Positions 9,934-20,905 of a DNA stretch of 64,000 bases are shown piece after piece. The notes beneath the pieces were generated by a model that was not told where the DNA came from, made no database searches, and was given only the letters and a program-made list of their open reading frames with translations. The stretch is taken from assembly GCA_037954325.1 (NCBI GenBank), contig JBBMNZ010000063.1:293501-357500 (forward strand), in the 5' to 3' direction. The translations under genes and the position numbers were made by a program. Each line of letters opens with the position of its first letter. Positions within the stretch are counted from its first letter, which is position 1. Source of the DNA: Fistularia commersonii. Its lineage: Eukaryota; Chordata; Actinopteri; Syngnathiformes; Fistulariidae.

Positions 9934-11164
9934 CGTTCAGAGCTGACACACACCATGTTGAGCTGGCAGACGCGACCAAGTGTCAAGGCGTGGCGAAGCA
10001 GCGGGGAGAGGCAGAGGTGATCCTCATAGACAGCAGAGGACGTCACCACACAGCACCACTGAGAAACGCAATGTTCATCCCTTCCTGTCCACAGGACATT
10101 TTTTCTGTGATGGCCGCCACAGCAAACGGAGCAACGGTAATCTTCAATGAAGGAAAAGACATAGTCAAAATGAGTGACGGTACTGTATTTCCTATTCATG
10201 TGCAGAACACACTTTACTACCTATCTACAGCAGATGAAAGTAATGACAAATGCAAAGGGTGTTTTGATTTACAAACATGGCATGAAATTTTCGGCCATTG
10301 TAATTAGAGCGATGTACAAAAGTTGACAAAAGTGATTGATGGTATGGTAATCAAAGGGAAAACTGAAAAACCTGTATCACCATGTGAAGTGTGTATTCAA
10401 GGGAAGTTTGTGCAGATCAGAAACAGAGAGCCTGATGCAAGAGCAACAAAGGTGTTTGATTTAGTGCATACAGATCTGGCAGGGCCAGTAGATCCCATAT
10501 CTATAGATGGACACAGATTTGCATTGTCGTTTACTGATGATTATTCCAACACAATTTTTGTGTACTTTCTCAAACAAAAGAGTGGTACAGTGAGTGCCAC
10601 AGAGAGATTCTTAGCAGACACTGCCCCTTATGGGAAGATTAAGTGTATGAGATCTGACAATTGTACTGAGTTTATGTCAAAAGAGTACCAAGGACTAATG
10701 ACTAAACGGGGTGTTAGACATGAAACGTCAGCGCCATACTCACCACACCAAAACGGGAAAGCAAAGAGAAACTGGAGGACTTTATTCGACATGGCATGGT
10801 GCATGTTACTAGGAAGCAACCTACCCAAAACATTGTGGACCCATGCAGTGCAGACAGCAGCGGTGGTCAGGAACTGATGCTTTAATAATCGGACAAAGCA
10901 GACGGCTTACTTTATGTTGACGGGAAAGAAACCAAATGTGTCACAAATGCAAAAGTTTGGTGCTGTGTGCTATGCATACAAGCACAACAAAAAGAAACTT
11001 GACTCAAGAGGTGAGAAGGGAGTTTTCATTGGATATGCCAAAAATAGTCCAGCTTATTTTGTATATTATCCAAATAGTGAAAGAGTACTAAAAACACAGA
11101 CTGCTAAAATTTGTGACAAACCCATCTCCAGAGCAACAAACCCAGACAGAGATGAGCTCAGATC

Positions 11165-11166
<2 letters not shown>
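9930..11166 (+). pseudogene. Copia B protease end, GAG-pre-integrase and integrase (unit 1)
   Basis: One reading frame broken by two in-frame stops: TAG 10305-10307 and TGA 10875-10877. In order: post-catalytic protease sequence (RNAMFIPSCPQDIFSV); HEIFGHC and CEVC of the zinc-binding integrase head; the core with first Asp in LVHTDLAGP and second Asp in MRSDNCTEF; then YSPHQNGKAKRN. Copia integrases normally have Glu in NGxAER, and here it reads Lys, so the DDE triad is lost. FGAVCYAYKHNKKKLDSRGEKGVFIGYA continues the C-terminal region. It ends in the acidic linker, where (GAT)n begins. Confidence 0.88.

Positions 11167-11241
<75 letters not shown>
11167..11241. repeat. (GAT)25 microsatellite in the Copia B linker (unit 1)
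   Basis: Pure (GAT)25 following codons for DELRSDQ. In frame it codes for poly-Asp, so it likely expanded from an acidic linker. Lengths in other units are about 31, 26 and 32 repeats. Confidence 0.95.
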
Positions 11242-11368
11242 CTTCATCTAGCGGCCATAAAATGTAACGAAGCGGAGGGAGAAAGCCATCCGGTGTTCCC
11301 CGAGTAGCGGCGACGAACGAGTTTAGAGCCGTGGAGAAGGTTTGCTTCCCCCCCACCCTCTCTTTCTA

Positions 11369-11370
<2 letters not shown>
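11242..11370. repeat. S repeat, right-end fragment (inner block a, unit 1)
   Basis: It starts inside S at CATCTAGCGGCCATAAAATG and runs through GAAGGTTTGCTTCCCCCC to CTCTCTTTCTAAC, where (TTC)n begins. The first 350 bp of S are missing, and (GAT)n touches the break. Confidence 0.75.
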
Positions 11371-11399
<29 letters not shown>

Positions 11400-11504
11400 C
11401 TTCTTCTTCTTCTTCTTCTTCTTCTTCTTCTTCTTCTACAGTTTCTAGTCCATACATCATCGCTGGTCTCACCACTGTCTTGTACACCTTTGTACACCTT
11501 GGAA
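11371..11504 (-). mobile_element. (TTC)n plus RTE 3' remnant (inner block a, unit 1)
   Basis: (TTC)22 at 11371-11436 is the complement of a (GAA)n RTE tail. Next to it, minus-strand sequence reads KVYKTVVRPAMMYGLETV of the RTE ORF end. The roughly 108 codons that should separate these parts (present in blocks b and c) are missing, so block a carries an internal deletion or a different RTE copy. Confidence 0.75.
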
Positions 11505-12463
11505 ATGGGCAGCCCCGTATCTGACCGTGTGACACAGCCAAGCAGTGCAGACAATGTGAGACGATCAACTAGAACCAAAAAGAAGCCCAGTTACTTTAAT
11601 GGTTATGTGACTAGTGCTATTGACGATGACCAAGTGTTCACTAACATTGACTACTGTTATAGACTGGCGTGTGGTGTCCCACAGACATTTAAAGAGGCAA
11701 GGAGTTCCCTCAATGCTGACAAGTGGATGAAATCTATGGACGACGAGATGGAGTCATTGAGAGAGAACAACACTTTGACCCTAACACAGCTACCCCAAGG
11801 CAAGTGTGCAGTGGGGGTGGGGGGGTGGGTGTATGCGCTAAAAAGAAATGAAGTTGGCACAAACAAATATAAAGCTCATTATTTTGCTAAGGGCTACAGT
11901 CAAAAGTATGGCACGGATTTTGAGGAAACATTTTCTCCAACAGCAAATGTGACAAGTGTGAGGGTGTTCATGCAGAAATCAGTTCAGGAAAATTTGGCAG
12001 GTCGTCATTGGAATCTGATGCTCCATTCTTACTTGATTGACAACGACTTTATTCAGAATGAAGCAGATCATTGTGTCTATGTCAAAGAAAACCAAAATGA
12101 CAAGGTCATCATCATAATATGGGTAGATGATTTAATCATAGCTGCGAGTGATGAGGAAGTAATGAAAGAGGTGAAAATCATGCTTACAGCTAGATTTAAA
12201 ATGAAGGACTTGGCCAAAGTGATCAAAATCAATACCCAGAAAATATGTCAGTCAGAAGAGTGTGTTAAGATGTCACAAAGAAAATATGTGGAAAGGGAGC
12301 CCTACACTATTGTCCAACACAAGAGATGCCGGCAGATGTTATGACAAAGCCTGCATCGCAGTTTAAGTTGTTGAATTTTTCAAAGTTGTTGTTTGGGTCA
12401 TGAGTATTTTATTTTGATGTAAATGGGCAAAGATACCAATAATATGAGAGCAAGTGGGGGCGT
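11505..12463 (+). pseudogene. Copia B reverse transcriptase, inner block a (unit 1)
   Basis: It resumes the Copia B frame: SPVSDRVTQPSSADNVRRST, then KPSYFNGYV, RNEVGTNKYKAHYFAKGYSQ, YGTDFEETFSPTANVTSVR. A deletion at about 11996 joins QENL to AGRHWN and removes the motif A region present in blocks b and c. The RT box reads WVDDLIIAA. After KYVER the frame reads through EPYTIVQHK to a TGA near 12342. This block alone keeps the sense codon TTT (Phe) at 11691 where blocks b and c have TAA. Confidence 0.87.
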
Positions 12464-12531
12464 TGTCAACTGAGAAATATGCTCTCAATTATTTTCCGTG
12501 TTATTTCGAAGGGCCAGTCTCAGCTTCCGGT
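12464..12531 (+). mobile_element. Copia B 3' LTR fragment (block a, unit 1)
   Basis: The same 68-bp LTR piece as at 353-420, again ending at CTTCCGGT next to S. Confidence 0.8.
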
Positions 12532-13019
12532 CAACAGGACCCCGCAGACCGGCCAAGGTGCACCTTCTTCGGACACGGATCCCCGTGACGTCGGCGTGAA
12601 GCTCCGGGAGCACCAGACATGCACGTATGAATAAGCGGAGGAGTCGACTCCATAAGTCCTCCACTCACGGCCTCGGTGTCACTGAATCGAGCAATTTGGT
12701 TTTTAATGTTTAAAAATCGGCTTAACATTGAGGTGGAAAACACAGCGGTATCGTTAAAATACAGTAACAGGGTGATAACATCCATGTAAGAAGTGGAGGG
12801 GGATTTATTGCACTCACGGCCCCACTCGTTTATTCCTCTCATACACAGCTGCCAGATCACCTGGTGGGGCTTCAAGCGCTGTGCACAGTCGGATGCCGCC
12901 ATCTAGCGGCCATAAAATGTAACGAAGTGGAGGGAGAAAGCCATCCAGTGTTCCCCAAGTAGCGGCGACGAACGAGCTTAGAGCCGTGAAGAAGGTTTGC
13001 TTCCCCCCCACCCTCTCTT

Positions 13020-13024
<5 letters not shown>
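12532..13024. repeat. S repeat, inner type (unit 1)
   Basis: Full S in its inner form: CAATTTGGTTTTTAATG near 12693, and CTTAGAGCCGTGAAG near 12979. On the right it continues through CTTCCCCCCCACCCTCTC to TTAC, then (TTC)n. The outer type instead ends at GTTTGCTT. Confidence 0.75.
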
Positions 13025-13054
<30 letters not shown>

Positions 13055-13610
13055 CTTCTTCTTCTTCTTCTTCTTCTTCTTCTTCTTCTTCTTCTTTCTC
13101 TCCTTCTTCTTCTTCTTCTTCTTCTTCTTCTTCTTCTTCTTCTTCTTCTTCTTCTTCTTCTTCTTTTGTCTTTTCCCGTCAGGTGTGGCCACAGCGAGTC
13201 AACTTTCTCCATCTAACCCTATTCTCCGTATCCTCCTCTCTCACACCAACTGCCTTCATCTCCTCTCTCACCACGTCCATAAATCCTCTCTTTGGTCTTC
13301 CTCGAGGCCTCTTGCCTTGCAGCTCCAATTCCAGCATCCGTCTACCAATATATTCTCTATCCCTCCTCTGTACATGACCGAACCATCTCGGTCTGGCTTC
13401 TCTGACCTTCTCTCCAAAACATCGAACATGTGCTGTTCCTCTGATAGACTCATTCCTGATCCTATCCATCCTGGTCACTCCCAAAGAGAACCTCAACATC
13501 CTCATATCTGCAACCTCTAGTTCTGCCTGCTATCTTTCGGTCATTGTAACAGTTTCTAGTGCATATATCATCGCTGGGCTCAACACTGTCTTGTACACCT
13601 TTGTACACCT
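13025..13610 (-). mobile_element. RTE 3' end with (GAA)n tail, block b (unit 1)
   Basis: (TTC)n at 13025-13164, broken at one place by TTCTCTCC, is the complement of the element's (GAA)n tail. The minus strand then gives the RTE ORF C-terminus: SLGVTRMDRIRNES, RPRWFGHVQRRDREYIGRR, KRPRGRPKRGFMDVV, and RVRWRKLTRCG at the end. A premature TAG (complement near 13531, R*QAE for RQQAE) breaks it. The 5' end stops at KVYKTV. It is therefore a strongly 5'-truncated insertion opposite in strand to Copia B. Confidence 0.85.
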
Positions 13611-14744
13611 TGGAAATGGGCAACCCCGTATCTGACCGTGTGACACAGCCAAGCAGTGCAGACAATGTGAGACGATCAACTAGAACCAAAAAGAAGCCCA
13701 GTTACTTTAATGGTTATGTGATTAGTGCTATTGACGATGACCAAGTGTTCACTAACATTGACTACTGTTATAGACTGGCGTGTGGTGTCCCACAGACATA
13801 AAAAGAGGCAAGGAGTTCCCTCAATGCTGACAAGTGGATGAAATCTATGGACGAAGAGATGGAGTCATTGAGAGAGAACAACACTTTTACCCTAACACAG
13901 CTACCCCAAGGCAAGTGTGCAGTGGCGGGGGGGTGGGGGTGGGGGGTGGGGGGGGCTGGGCGTATGCGCTAAATAGAAATGAAGATGGCACAAACAAATA
14001 TAAAGCTCATTATTTTGCTAAGGGCTACAGTCAAAAGTATGGCACGGATTTTGAGGAAACATTTTCTCCAACAGCAAATATGACAAGTGTGAGGGTGTTT
14101 ATGCAGAAATCAGTTCAGGAAAATTTGTTACTACACCAAATGGATGTAAAGACAGCCTATCTTCATGCACCCATAGATTGTGAGCTCTGTGTAGAACAAC
14201 CAGAAGGGTATGAAGTAACAAATACAAAACAGAAGCTGGTGCGTAAACTTGAAAAGTGACTATACGGCCTTAAACAGGCAGGTCGTCATTGGAATCTGAT
14301 GCTCCATTCTTACTTGATTGACAACGACTTTATTCAGAATGAAGCAGATCATTGTGTCTATGTCAAAGAAAACCAAAATGACAAAGTCATCATCATAATA
14401 TGGGTAGATGATTTAATCATAGCTGCGAGTGATGAGGAAGTAATGAAAGAGGTGAAAATCATGCTTACAGCTAGATTTAAAATGAAGGACTTGGCCAAAG
14501 TGATCAAAATCAATACCCAGAAAATATGTCAGTCAGAAGAGTGTGTTAAGATGTCACAAAGAAAATATGTGGAAAGGTAGCCCTACACTATTGTCCAACA
14601 CAAGAGATGCCGGCAGATGTTATGACAAAGCCTGCATCGCAGTTTAAGTTGTTGAATTTTTCAAAGTTGTTGTTTGGGTCATGAGTATTTTATTTTGATG
14701 TAAATGGGCAAAGATACCAATAATATGAGAGCAAGGGGGGGCGT
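13611..14744 (+). pseudogene. Copia B reverse transcriptase, inner block b (unit 1)
   Basis: Same region as block a but with motif A intact: QMDVKTAYLHAPIDCELCVE. Defects: TAA (13799-13801) after GVPQT; a G-rich tract at about 13924-13960 in place of normal codons; TGA (14257-14259) in RKLEK*LYGLKQ; TAG (14578-14580) after KYVER. RT box WVDDLIIAA. Confidence 0.87.
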
Positions 14745-15300
14745 TGTCAACTGAGAAATATGCTCTCAATTATTTTCCGTGTTATTTCGAAGGGCCAGTC
14801 TCAGCTTCCGGTCAACAGGACCCCGCAGACCGGCCAAGGTGCACCTTCTTCGGACACGGATCCCCGTGACGTCGGCGTGAAGCTCCGGGAGCACCAGACA
14901 TGCACGTATGAATAAGCGGAGGAGTCGACTCCATAAGTCCTCCACTCACGGCCTCGGTGTCACTGAATCGAGCAATTTGGTTTTTAATGTTTAAAAATCG
15001 GCTTAACATTGAGGTGGAAAACACAGCGGTATCGTTAAAATACAGTAACAGGGTGATAACATCCATGTAAGACGTGGAGGGGGATTTATTGCACTCACGG
15101 CCCCACTCGTTTATTCCTCTCATACACAGCTGCCAGATCACCTGGTGGGGCTTCAAGCGCTGTGCACAGTCGGATGCCGCCATCTAGCGGCCATAAAATG
15201 TAACGAAGTGGAGGGAGAAAGCCATCCAGTGTTCCCCAAGTAGCGGCGACGAACGAGCTTAGAGCCGTGAAGAAGGTTTGCTTCCCCCCCACCCTCTCTT

Positions 15301-15305
<5 letters not shown>
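14745..15305. repeat. Copia B LTR fragment (14745-14812) and S inner type (unit 1)
   Basis: Second inner copy of the LTR piece plus S, 2,281 bp after the first. Differs from the copy at 12532 mainly by AAGACGTGG for AAGAAGTGG near 15069. Confidence 0.78.
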
Positions 15306-15335
<30 letters not shown>

Positions 15336-15900
15336 CTTCTTCTTCTTCTTCTTCTTTTTCTCCTTCTTCTTCTTCTTCTTCTTCTTCTTCTTCTTCTTCT
15401 TCTTCTTCTTCTTCTTCTTCTTCTTCTTCTTCTTCTTCTTCTTCTTCTTCTTCTTCTTGTCTTTTCCTGTCAGGTGTGGCCACAGCGAGTCAACTTTCTC
15501 CATCTAACCCTATTCTCCGTATCCTCCTCTCTCACACCAACTGCCTTCATCTCCTCTCTCACCACGTCCATAAATCCTCTCTTTGGTCTTCCTCGAGGCC
15601 TCTTGCCTTGCAGCTCCAATTCCAGCATCCGTCTACCAATATATTCTCTATCCCTCCTCTGTACATGACCGAACCATCTCGGTCTGGCTTCTCTGACCTT
15701 CTCTCCAAAACATCGAACATGTGCTGTTCCTCTGATAGACTCATTCCTGATCCTATCCATCCTGGTCACTCCCAAAGAGAACCTCAACATCCTCATATCT
15801 GCAACCTCTAGTTCTGCCTGCTGTCTTTCAGTCATTGTAACAGTTTCTAGTGCATATATCATCGCTGGGCTCAACACTGTCTTGTACACCTTTGTACACC
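15306..15900 (-). mobile_element. RTE 3' end with (GAA)n tail, block c (unit 1)
   Basis: (TTC)n at 15306-15458, interrupted once (TTTTTCTCC), followed by the RTE C-terminus on the minus strand. Here the RQQAE codons are intact, so the frame is open for 166 codons from the Copia junction to RCGHT. Block c is thus closer to the ancestral insertion than block b. Confidence 0.85.
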
Positions 15901-17036
15901 TTGGAAATGGGCAACCCCGTATCTGACCGTGTGACACAGCCAAGCAGTGCAGACAATGTGAGACGATCAACTAGAACCAAAAAGAAGCCCAGTTACTTTA
16001 ATGGTTATGTGACAAGTGCTATTGACGATGACCAAGTGTTCACTAACATTGACTACTGTTATAGACTGGCGTGTGGTGTCCCACAGACATAAAAAGAGGC
16101 AAGGAGTTCCCTCAATGCTGACAAGTGGATGAAATCTATGGACGAAGAGATGGAGTCATTGAGAGAGAACAACACTTTTACCCTAACACAGCTACCCCAA
16201 GGCAAGTGTGCAGTGGCGGGGGGGTGGGGGTGGGGGCTGGGGGGGGCTGGGCGTATGCGCTAAATAGAAATGAAGATGGCACAAACAAATATAAAGCTCG
16301 TTATTTTGCTAAGGGCTACAGTCAAAAGTATGGCACGGATTTTGAGGAAACATTTTCTCCAACAGCAAATATGACAAGTGTGAGGGTGTTTATGCAGAAA
16401 TCAGTTCAGGAAAAATTGTTACTACACCAAATGGATGTAAAGACAGCCTATCTTCATGCACCCATAGATTGTGAGCTCTGTGTAGAACAACCAGAAGGGT
16501 ATGAAGTAACAAGTAAAAAAACAGAAGCTGGTGCGTAAACTTGAAAAGTCACTATACGGCCTTAAACAGGCAGGTCGTCATTGGAATCTGATGCTCCATT
16601 CTTACTTGATTGACAATGACTTTATTCAGAATGAAGCAGATCATTGTGTCTATGTCAAAGAAAACCAAAATGACAAGGTCATCATCATAATATGGGCAGA
16701 TGATTTAATCATAGCTGCGAGTGATGAGGAAGTAATGAAAGAGGTGAAAATCATGCTTACAGCTAGATTTAAAATGAAGGACTTGGCCAAAGTGATCAAA
16801 ATCAATACCCAGAAAATATGTCAGTCAGAAGAGTGTGTTAAGATGTCACAAAGAAAATATGTGGAAAGGTAGCCCTACAGTATTGTCCAACACAAGAGAT
16901 GCCGGCAGATGTTATGACAAAGCCTGCATCGCAGTTTAAGTTGTTGAATTTTTCAAAGTTGTTGTTTGGGTCATGAGTATTTTATTTTGATGTAAATGGG
17001 CAAAGATACCAATAATATGAGAGCAAGTGGGGGCGT
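15901..17036 (+). pseudogene. Copia B reverse transcriptase, inner block c (unit 1)
   Basis: Has the TAA after GVPQT, motif A MDVKTAYLHA, and sense codon TCA in KLEKSLYGLKQ (stop in block b). One extra A in AAGTAAAAAAACAG (about 16512-16525) shifts the frame before KLEKS. The RT box is WADD in place of WVDD. Confidence 0.87.
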
Positions 17037-17577
17037 TGTCAACTGAGAAATATGCTCTCAATTATTTTCCGTGTTATTTCGAAGGGCCAGTCTCAGCTTC
17101 CGGTCAACAGGACCCCGCAGACCGGCCAAGGTGCACCTTCTTCGGACACGGATCCCCGTGACGTCGGCGTGAAGCTCCGGGAGCACCAGACATGCACATA
17201 TGAATAAGCGGAGGAGTCGACTCCATAAGTCCTCCACTCACGGCCTCGGTGTCACTGAATCGAGCAATCTGTTTTTTTAATGTTTAAAAATCGGCTTAAC
17301 ATTGAGGTCGAAAACACAGCGGTATCGTTAAAATACAGTAACAGGGTGATAACATCCATGTAAGAAGTGGAGGGGGATTTATTGCACTCACGGCCCCACT
17401 CGTTTATTCCTCTCATACACAGCGGCCATATCGCCTGGTGGAGCTCCAAGCGCTGTGCACAGTCGGATGCCGCCATCTAGCGGACATAAAATGTAACGAA
17501 GCGGAGGGAGAAAGCCATCCGGTGTTCCACAAGTAGCGGCGACGAACGAGTTTAGAGCCGTGGAGAAGGTTTGCTTT
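17037..17577. repeat. Copia B LTR fragment (17037-17104) and S outer type
   Basis: The last inner block of unit 1 ends in the outer type of S, which runs straight into TTTGGGTAGATGATTT of the next RTE/Copia A fragment. Confidence 0.78.
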
Positions 17578-19184
17578 GGGTAGATGATTTAATTATTGCA
17601 GCAGAGTGTTGCATGGTTTTCAGGGAGGAGTTGAGAAAGGGTCTGGGTTGTCAGGGAGAGCTTCCAGATGATTGGACAACAACAGCTAGTGTTATCAGGG
17701 AGACAGGTAGAAGAGTACTTGGTGTGTCATCTGGTAGGAAAGTAGATAAGGAGACTTGGTGGTGGAATGAGGAAGTGCAGGAGTGTATACAGAGAAAATG
17801 GTTCACGAAGAAGAAGTGGGATACTGAGAGGACTGAAGAGAACAGACAGGAGTTCAGGGAGATGCGGCGAAAGGTAAAGATAGAGGTAGCAAAGGCAAAA
17901 CAAAGGGCTTATGATGACTTGTATGCTCGGTTGGATAGTAAGGAGGCTGAAAATGATCTATACAGGTTGGCGAAACAGAGAGATAAAGATGGAAAGGATG
18001 TACAGCAGGTCCGGGTGATAAAGGACAGAGAGAGAAATGTATTGACGGATGCTAGAAGAGAGACAGGAAGATGGAAAGAGTACTTTGAAGAGCTGATGAA
18101 TGTGGAAAATGAAAGAGAGGCAAGGGTAGAAGAGGTGATTATTGTAGACCACAAAGTAGCAAAAATGAGTAAAAGTGAAGTGAGGAAGGCATTGAAGAGG
18201 ATGAAGAGTGGAAAAGCAGTTGGTCCTGATGATATACCTGTGGAGGTGTGGAAGTGTCTAGGAGAGGCAGCGGTAGATTTTCTGACTAGATTATTCAACA
18301 GGATCTTAGAGAGTGAGGAGATGCCTGAAGAATGGAGACAAAGTGTGATGGTGCCTATTTTTAAGAATCAAGGGGATGTGCAGAATTGTGGCAACTACAG
18401 AGGGATAAAGTTGATGAGCCATACAATGAAGTTATGGGAAAGAGTAGTGGAAACTAGACTGAGAGCAGAAGTCAGCATTTGTGAACAGCAGTATGGCTTC
18501 ATGCCTAGGAAGAGTACTACAGATGCAGTATTTGCGTTGAGAATGCCAATAGAAAAGTACAGAGAAGGCCAGAGGGAGCTGCATTGCGTTTTCGTAGACC
18601 TAGAAAAAGCATATGACAGGTTGCCAAGAGAGGAGCTCTGGTATTGTATGAGGAAGTCTGGAGTGGCAGAGAAGTATGTTAGACTGGTGCAGGACATGTA
18701 TGCCAGCTGTGAGACACTGGTACGGTGTGCTGTAGGGGTAACCGAGAAGTTCAAGGTGGAGGTGGGACTCCATCAGGGATCAGCTCTGAGCCCCTTCTTG
18801 TTCGCAATGGTGATGGATAGGCTGACAGATGAGGTTAGACAGGAATCCCCATGGACCATGATGTTTGCGGATGACATTGTGATCTGTAGTGAGAGCAGAC
18901 AACAGGTAGAGGAAAATCTAGAGAGGTGGAGGTATGCTCTGGAAAGGAGAGGAATGAAAGTTAGTCGCAGCAAGACAGAATATATGTGTGAGAACAAGAG
19001 GAACTCGGGTGGAGCGGTGAGGCTACAGGGAGTGGAGATCAAGAAGCTGGAGGATTTCAGGTACTTAGGGTCAACAGTCCAGAGCAACGGAGAGTGCGTA
19101 AAAGAGGTGAAGAGACGGGTATGGACAACAAAATGTACAGTTGCACAACAATCTACGGAGACAATCAGGGGGCCATCGCACTGA
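17571..19184 (+). pseudogene. RTE reverse transcriptase fragment (unit 2)
   Basis: 537-codon frame identical in layout to 887-2500. The only residue change I noticed is Thr for Ala at 79. FADD box intact. Confidence 0.92.
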
Positions 19185-19739
19185 GTAAGAATCCTGTAAA
19201 CAGACAAAGGTCAAAACACATTGATGTAAAATATCATTTCATTCGTGAAGCACTCAGTGAGGGTTAAATAAATCTTATCTATTGTCCATCAGAGGACATG
19301 TTGGCAGACATCTCGACAAAACTCATGACAAAGGTAAAAATAGAACAATTCAAAAAGTGGTTCTTTGGAAATTCAAATGTCCAAAGATTTTTTTTGGATG
19401 TTGAGATCAAGAGGGGGTGTTGAGATAGGTGATCTCATTAGTTTTATTTGAGTTTACATTCTAGTATACATATGTTGTATTTGTATCTACTCTCAGGAAA
19501 TGCATGGCACTTTATGACAAGGTTTGGGACTTGTTTTAGTTTTTTGCGACTGTTCAGCTAACTTGACGTTAACTTCTACGTCAGTGTTTTTTTTTTTGGT
19601 ATAGCGGTGCTGGCGGGAATTTTTCCCTCACTCTGTACTGTACATGTCCCATGGCTAACCGATGTTGATTCCCGGAGCTGTGAAGAAGAAAATAAAAGAC
19701 GATTCAAACAAGGCAAACTTGTGAATTCCTTCCGAAACA
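19124..19739 (+). mobile_element. Copia A RNase H end and 3' LTR (unit 2)
   Basis: RNase H frame from 19133 with the same premature TAA (19265-19267). LTR starts at 19418; right end uncertain as in unit 1. Confidence 0.75.
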
Positions 19740-19774
19740 TGGAAAACGAAGAAGCTGCGAACTTAAACGCAACA

Positions 19775-20284
19775 GTTTGGTTGTGGATGCGTTTCGGCTA
19801 ATGCTATTAGCACAGCTATGATGAGTTAAGGTGTGTTTGTATGTGTGTGTGTGTGTGTCTGTGTGTGTGTGTGTGCGTGTGTGTGAGTGTGAATTTGTTT
19901 AGGTGGGGGGGGGTCGCGGACAGGGAGTACCGGGGCCTCGAACGATGAGCTGAGGAGCGGAGGAGGGCAGAAGCCCGGCCCGTGATTCGCTTATGTCCAG
20001 CGGTTCGGGAATTCCAGGGCCCAAAGCGGAGGAGCGATGGAGCTGAGAAGCGGAGGAGCGGAGGTAATGTTTCTCCTCTCAGAGGCGGGGAAGTTTGGGG
20101 GCAGAAGAACCCCTTAGACTGGCTAATGTGAGCATACTCCGGACAAAGATCCCCCGGACGTATGATTGGAGCTCTCGGACCATTGGGCACACACATGTGA
20201 ATGAGTGGATGAGCTAATGTTTGTTTGGTTGTGGATGCGTTTCGGCTAATGCTATTAGCACAGCTATGATGAGTTAAGGTGTGT

Positions 20285-20321
<37 letters not shown>

Positions 20322-20663
20322 TGTGTGTGTGTGAGTGTGTTTGTGTGTGTATGTGTGAGAGTTTGTTTAGGTGGGGGGGGGGGAGTACCAGGGCCCATAG
20401 AGGAGGAGCGGTGGAGCTGAAAAGCGGAGGAGCGGAGGAGCGGAGGTAATTTTTCTCCTCTCAGAGGCGGGGAAGCTGTGGGGGCAGAAGAACCCCTTAG
20501 ACCGGCCAATGTGAGCCTTCTCCGGACATAGATCACCCGGACGTATGACTGGAGCTCCCATACCTCTAGGCACACACATATGTGAATGAGTGGATGAGCT
20601 AATGTTTGTTTTGTTGTGGATACGTTTTGGCCAATGCTATTAGCACAGCTATGATGAGTTCAG

Positions 20664-20694
<31 letters not shown>

Positions 20695-20711
20695 TGCGTG
20701 TTTGTGTGCGT

Positions 20712-20750
<39 letters not shown>

Positions 20751-20905
20751 TGTGCGTGTGTTTATCTGTGTGTGAGAGTTTGTTTTGGTGGTGGTTGGGG
20801 TGGTGGGGGGGGGGGGGGTCCCGCGGACAGGGAGTACCAGGGCCTGGAGCGGATGAGGTGAGGAGCGGAGGAGGGCAGAAGCCCGGACCGTGATTCGCTT
20901 ATGTC
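19775..20905. repeat. GT-rich minisatellite, three monomers (unit 2)
   Basis: Monomers at about 19775, 20223 and 20608. The third begins GTTTTGTTGTGG where unit 1 has GTTTGGTAGTGG. Confidence 0.83.

Noticed and set aside
11066..11356. Poly-His and poly-Asp frames over (GAT)n
   Set aside because: Microsatellite readings; only the poly-Asp frame follows the Copia B coding frame, and the element is already dead.
12814..13377. Poly-Arg, poly-Leu, poly-Ser, poly-Lys and poly-Glu frames over the (TTC)n tracts
   Set aside because: Low-complexity readings of a microsatellite on both strands; the non-repetitive ends are S or RTE sequence.
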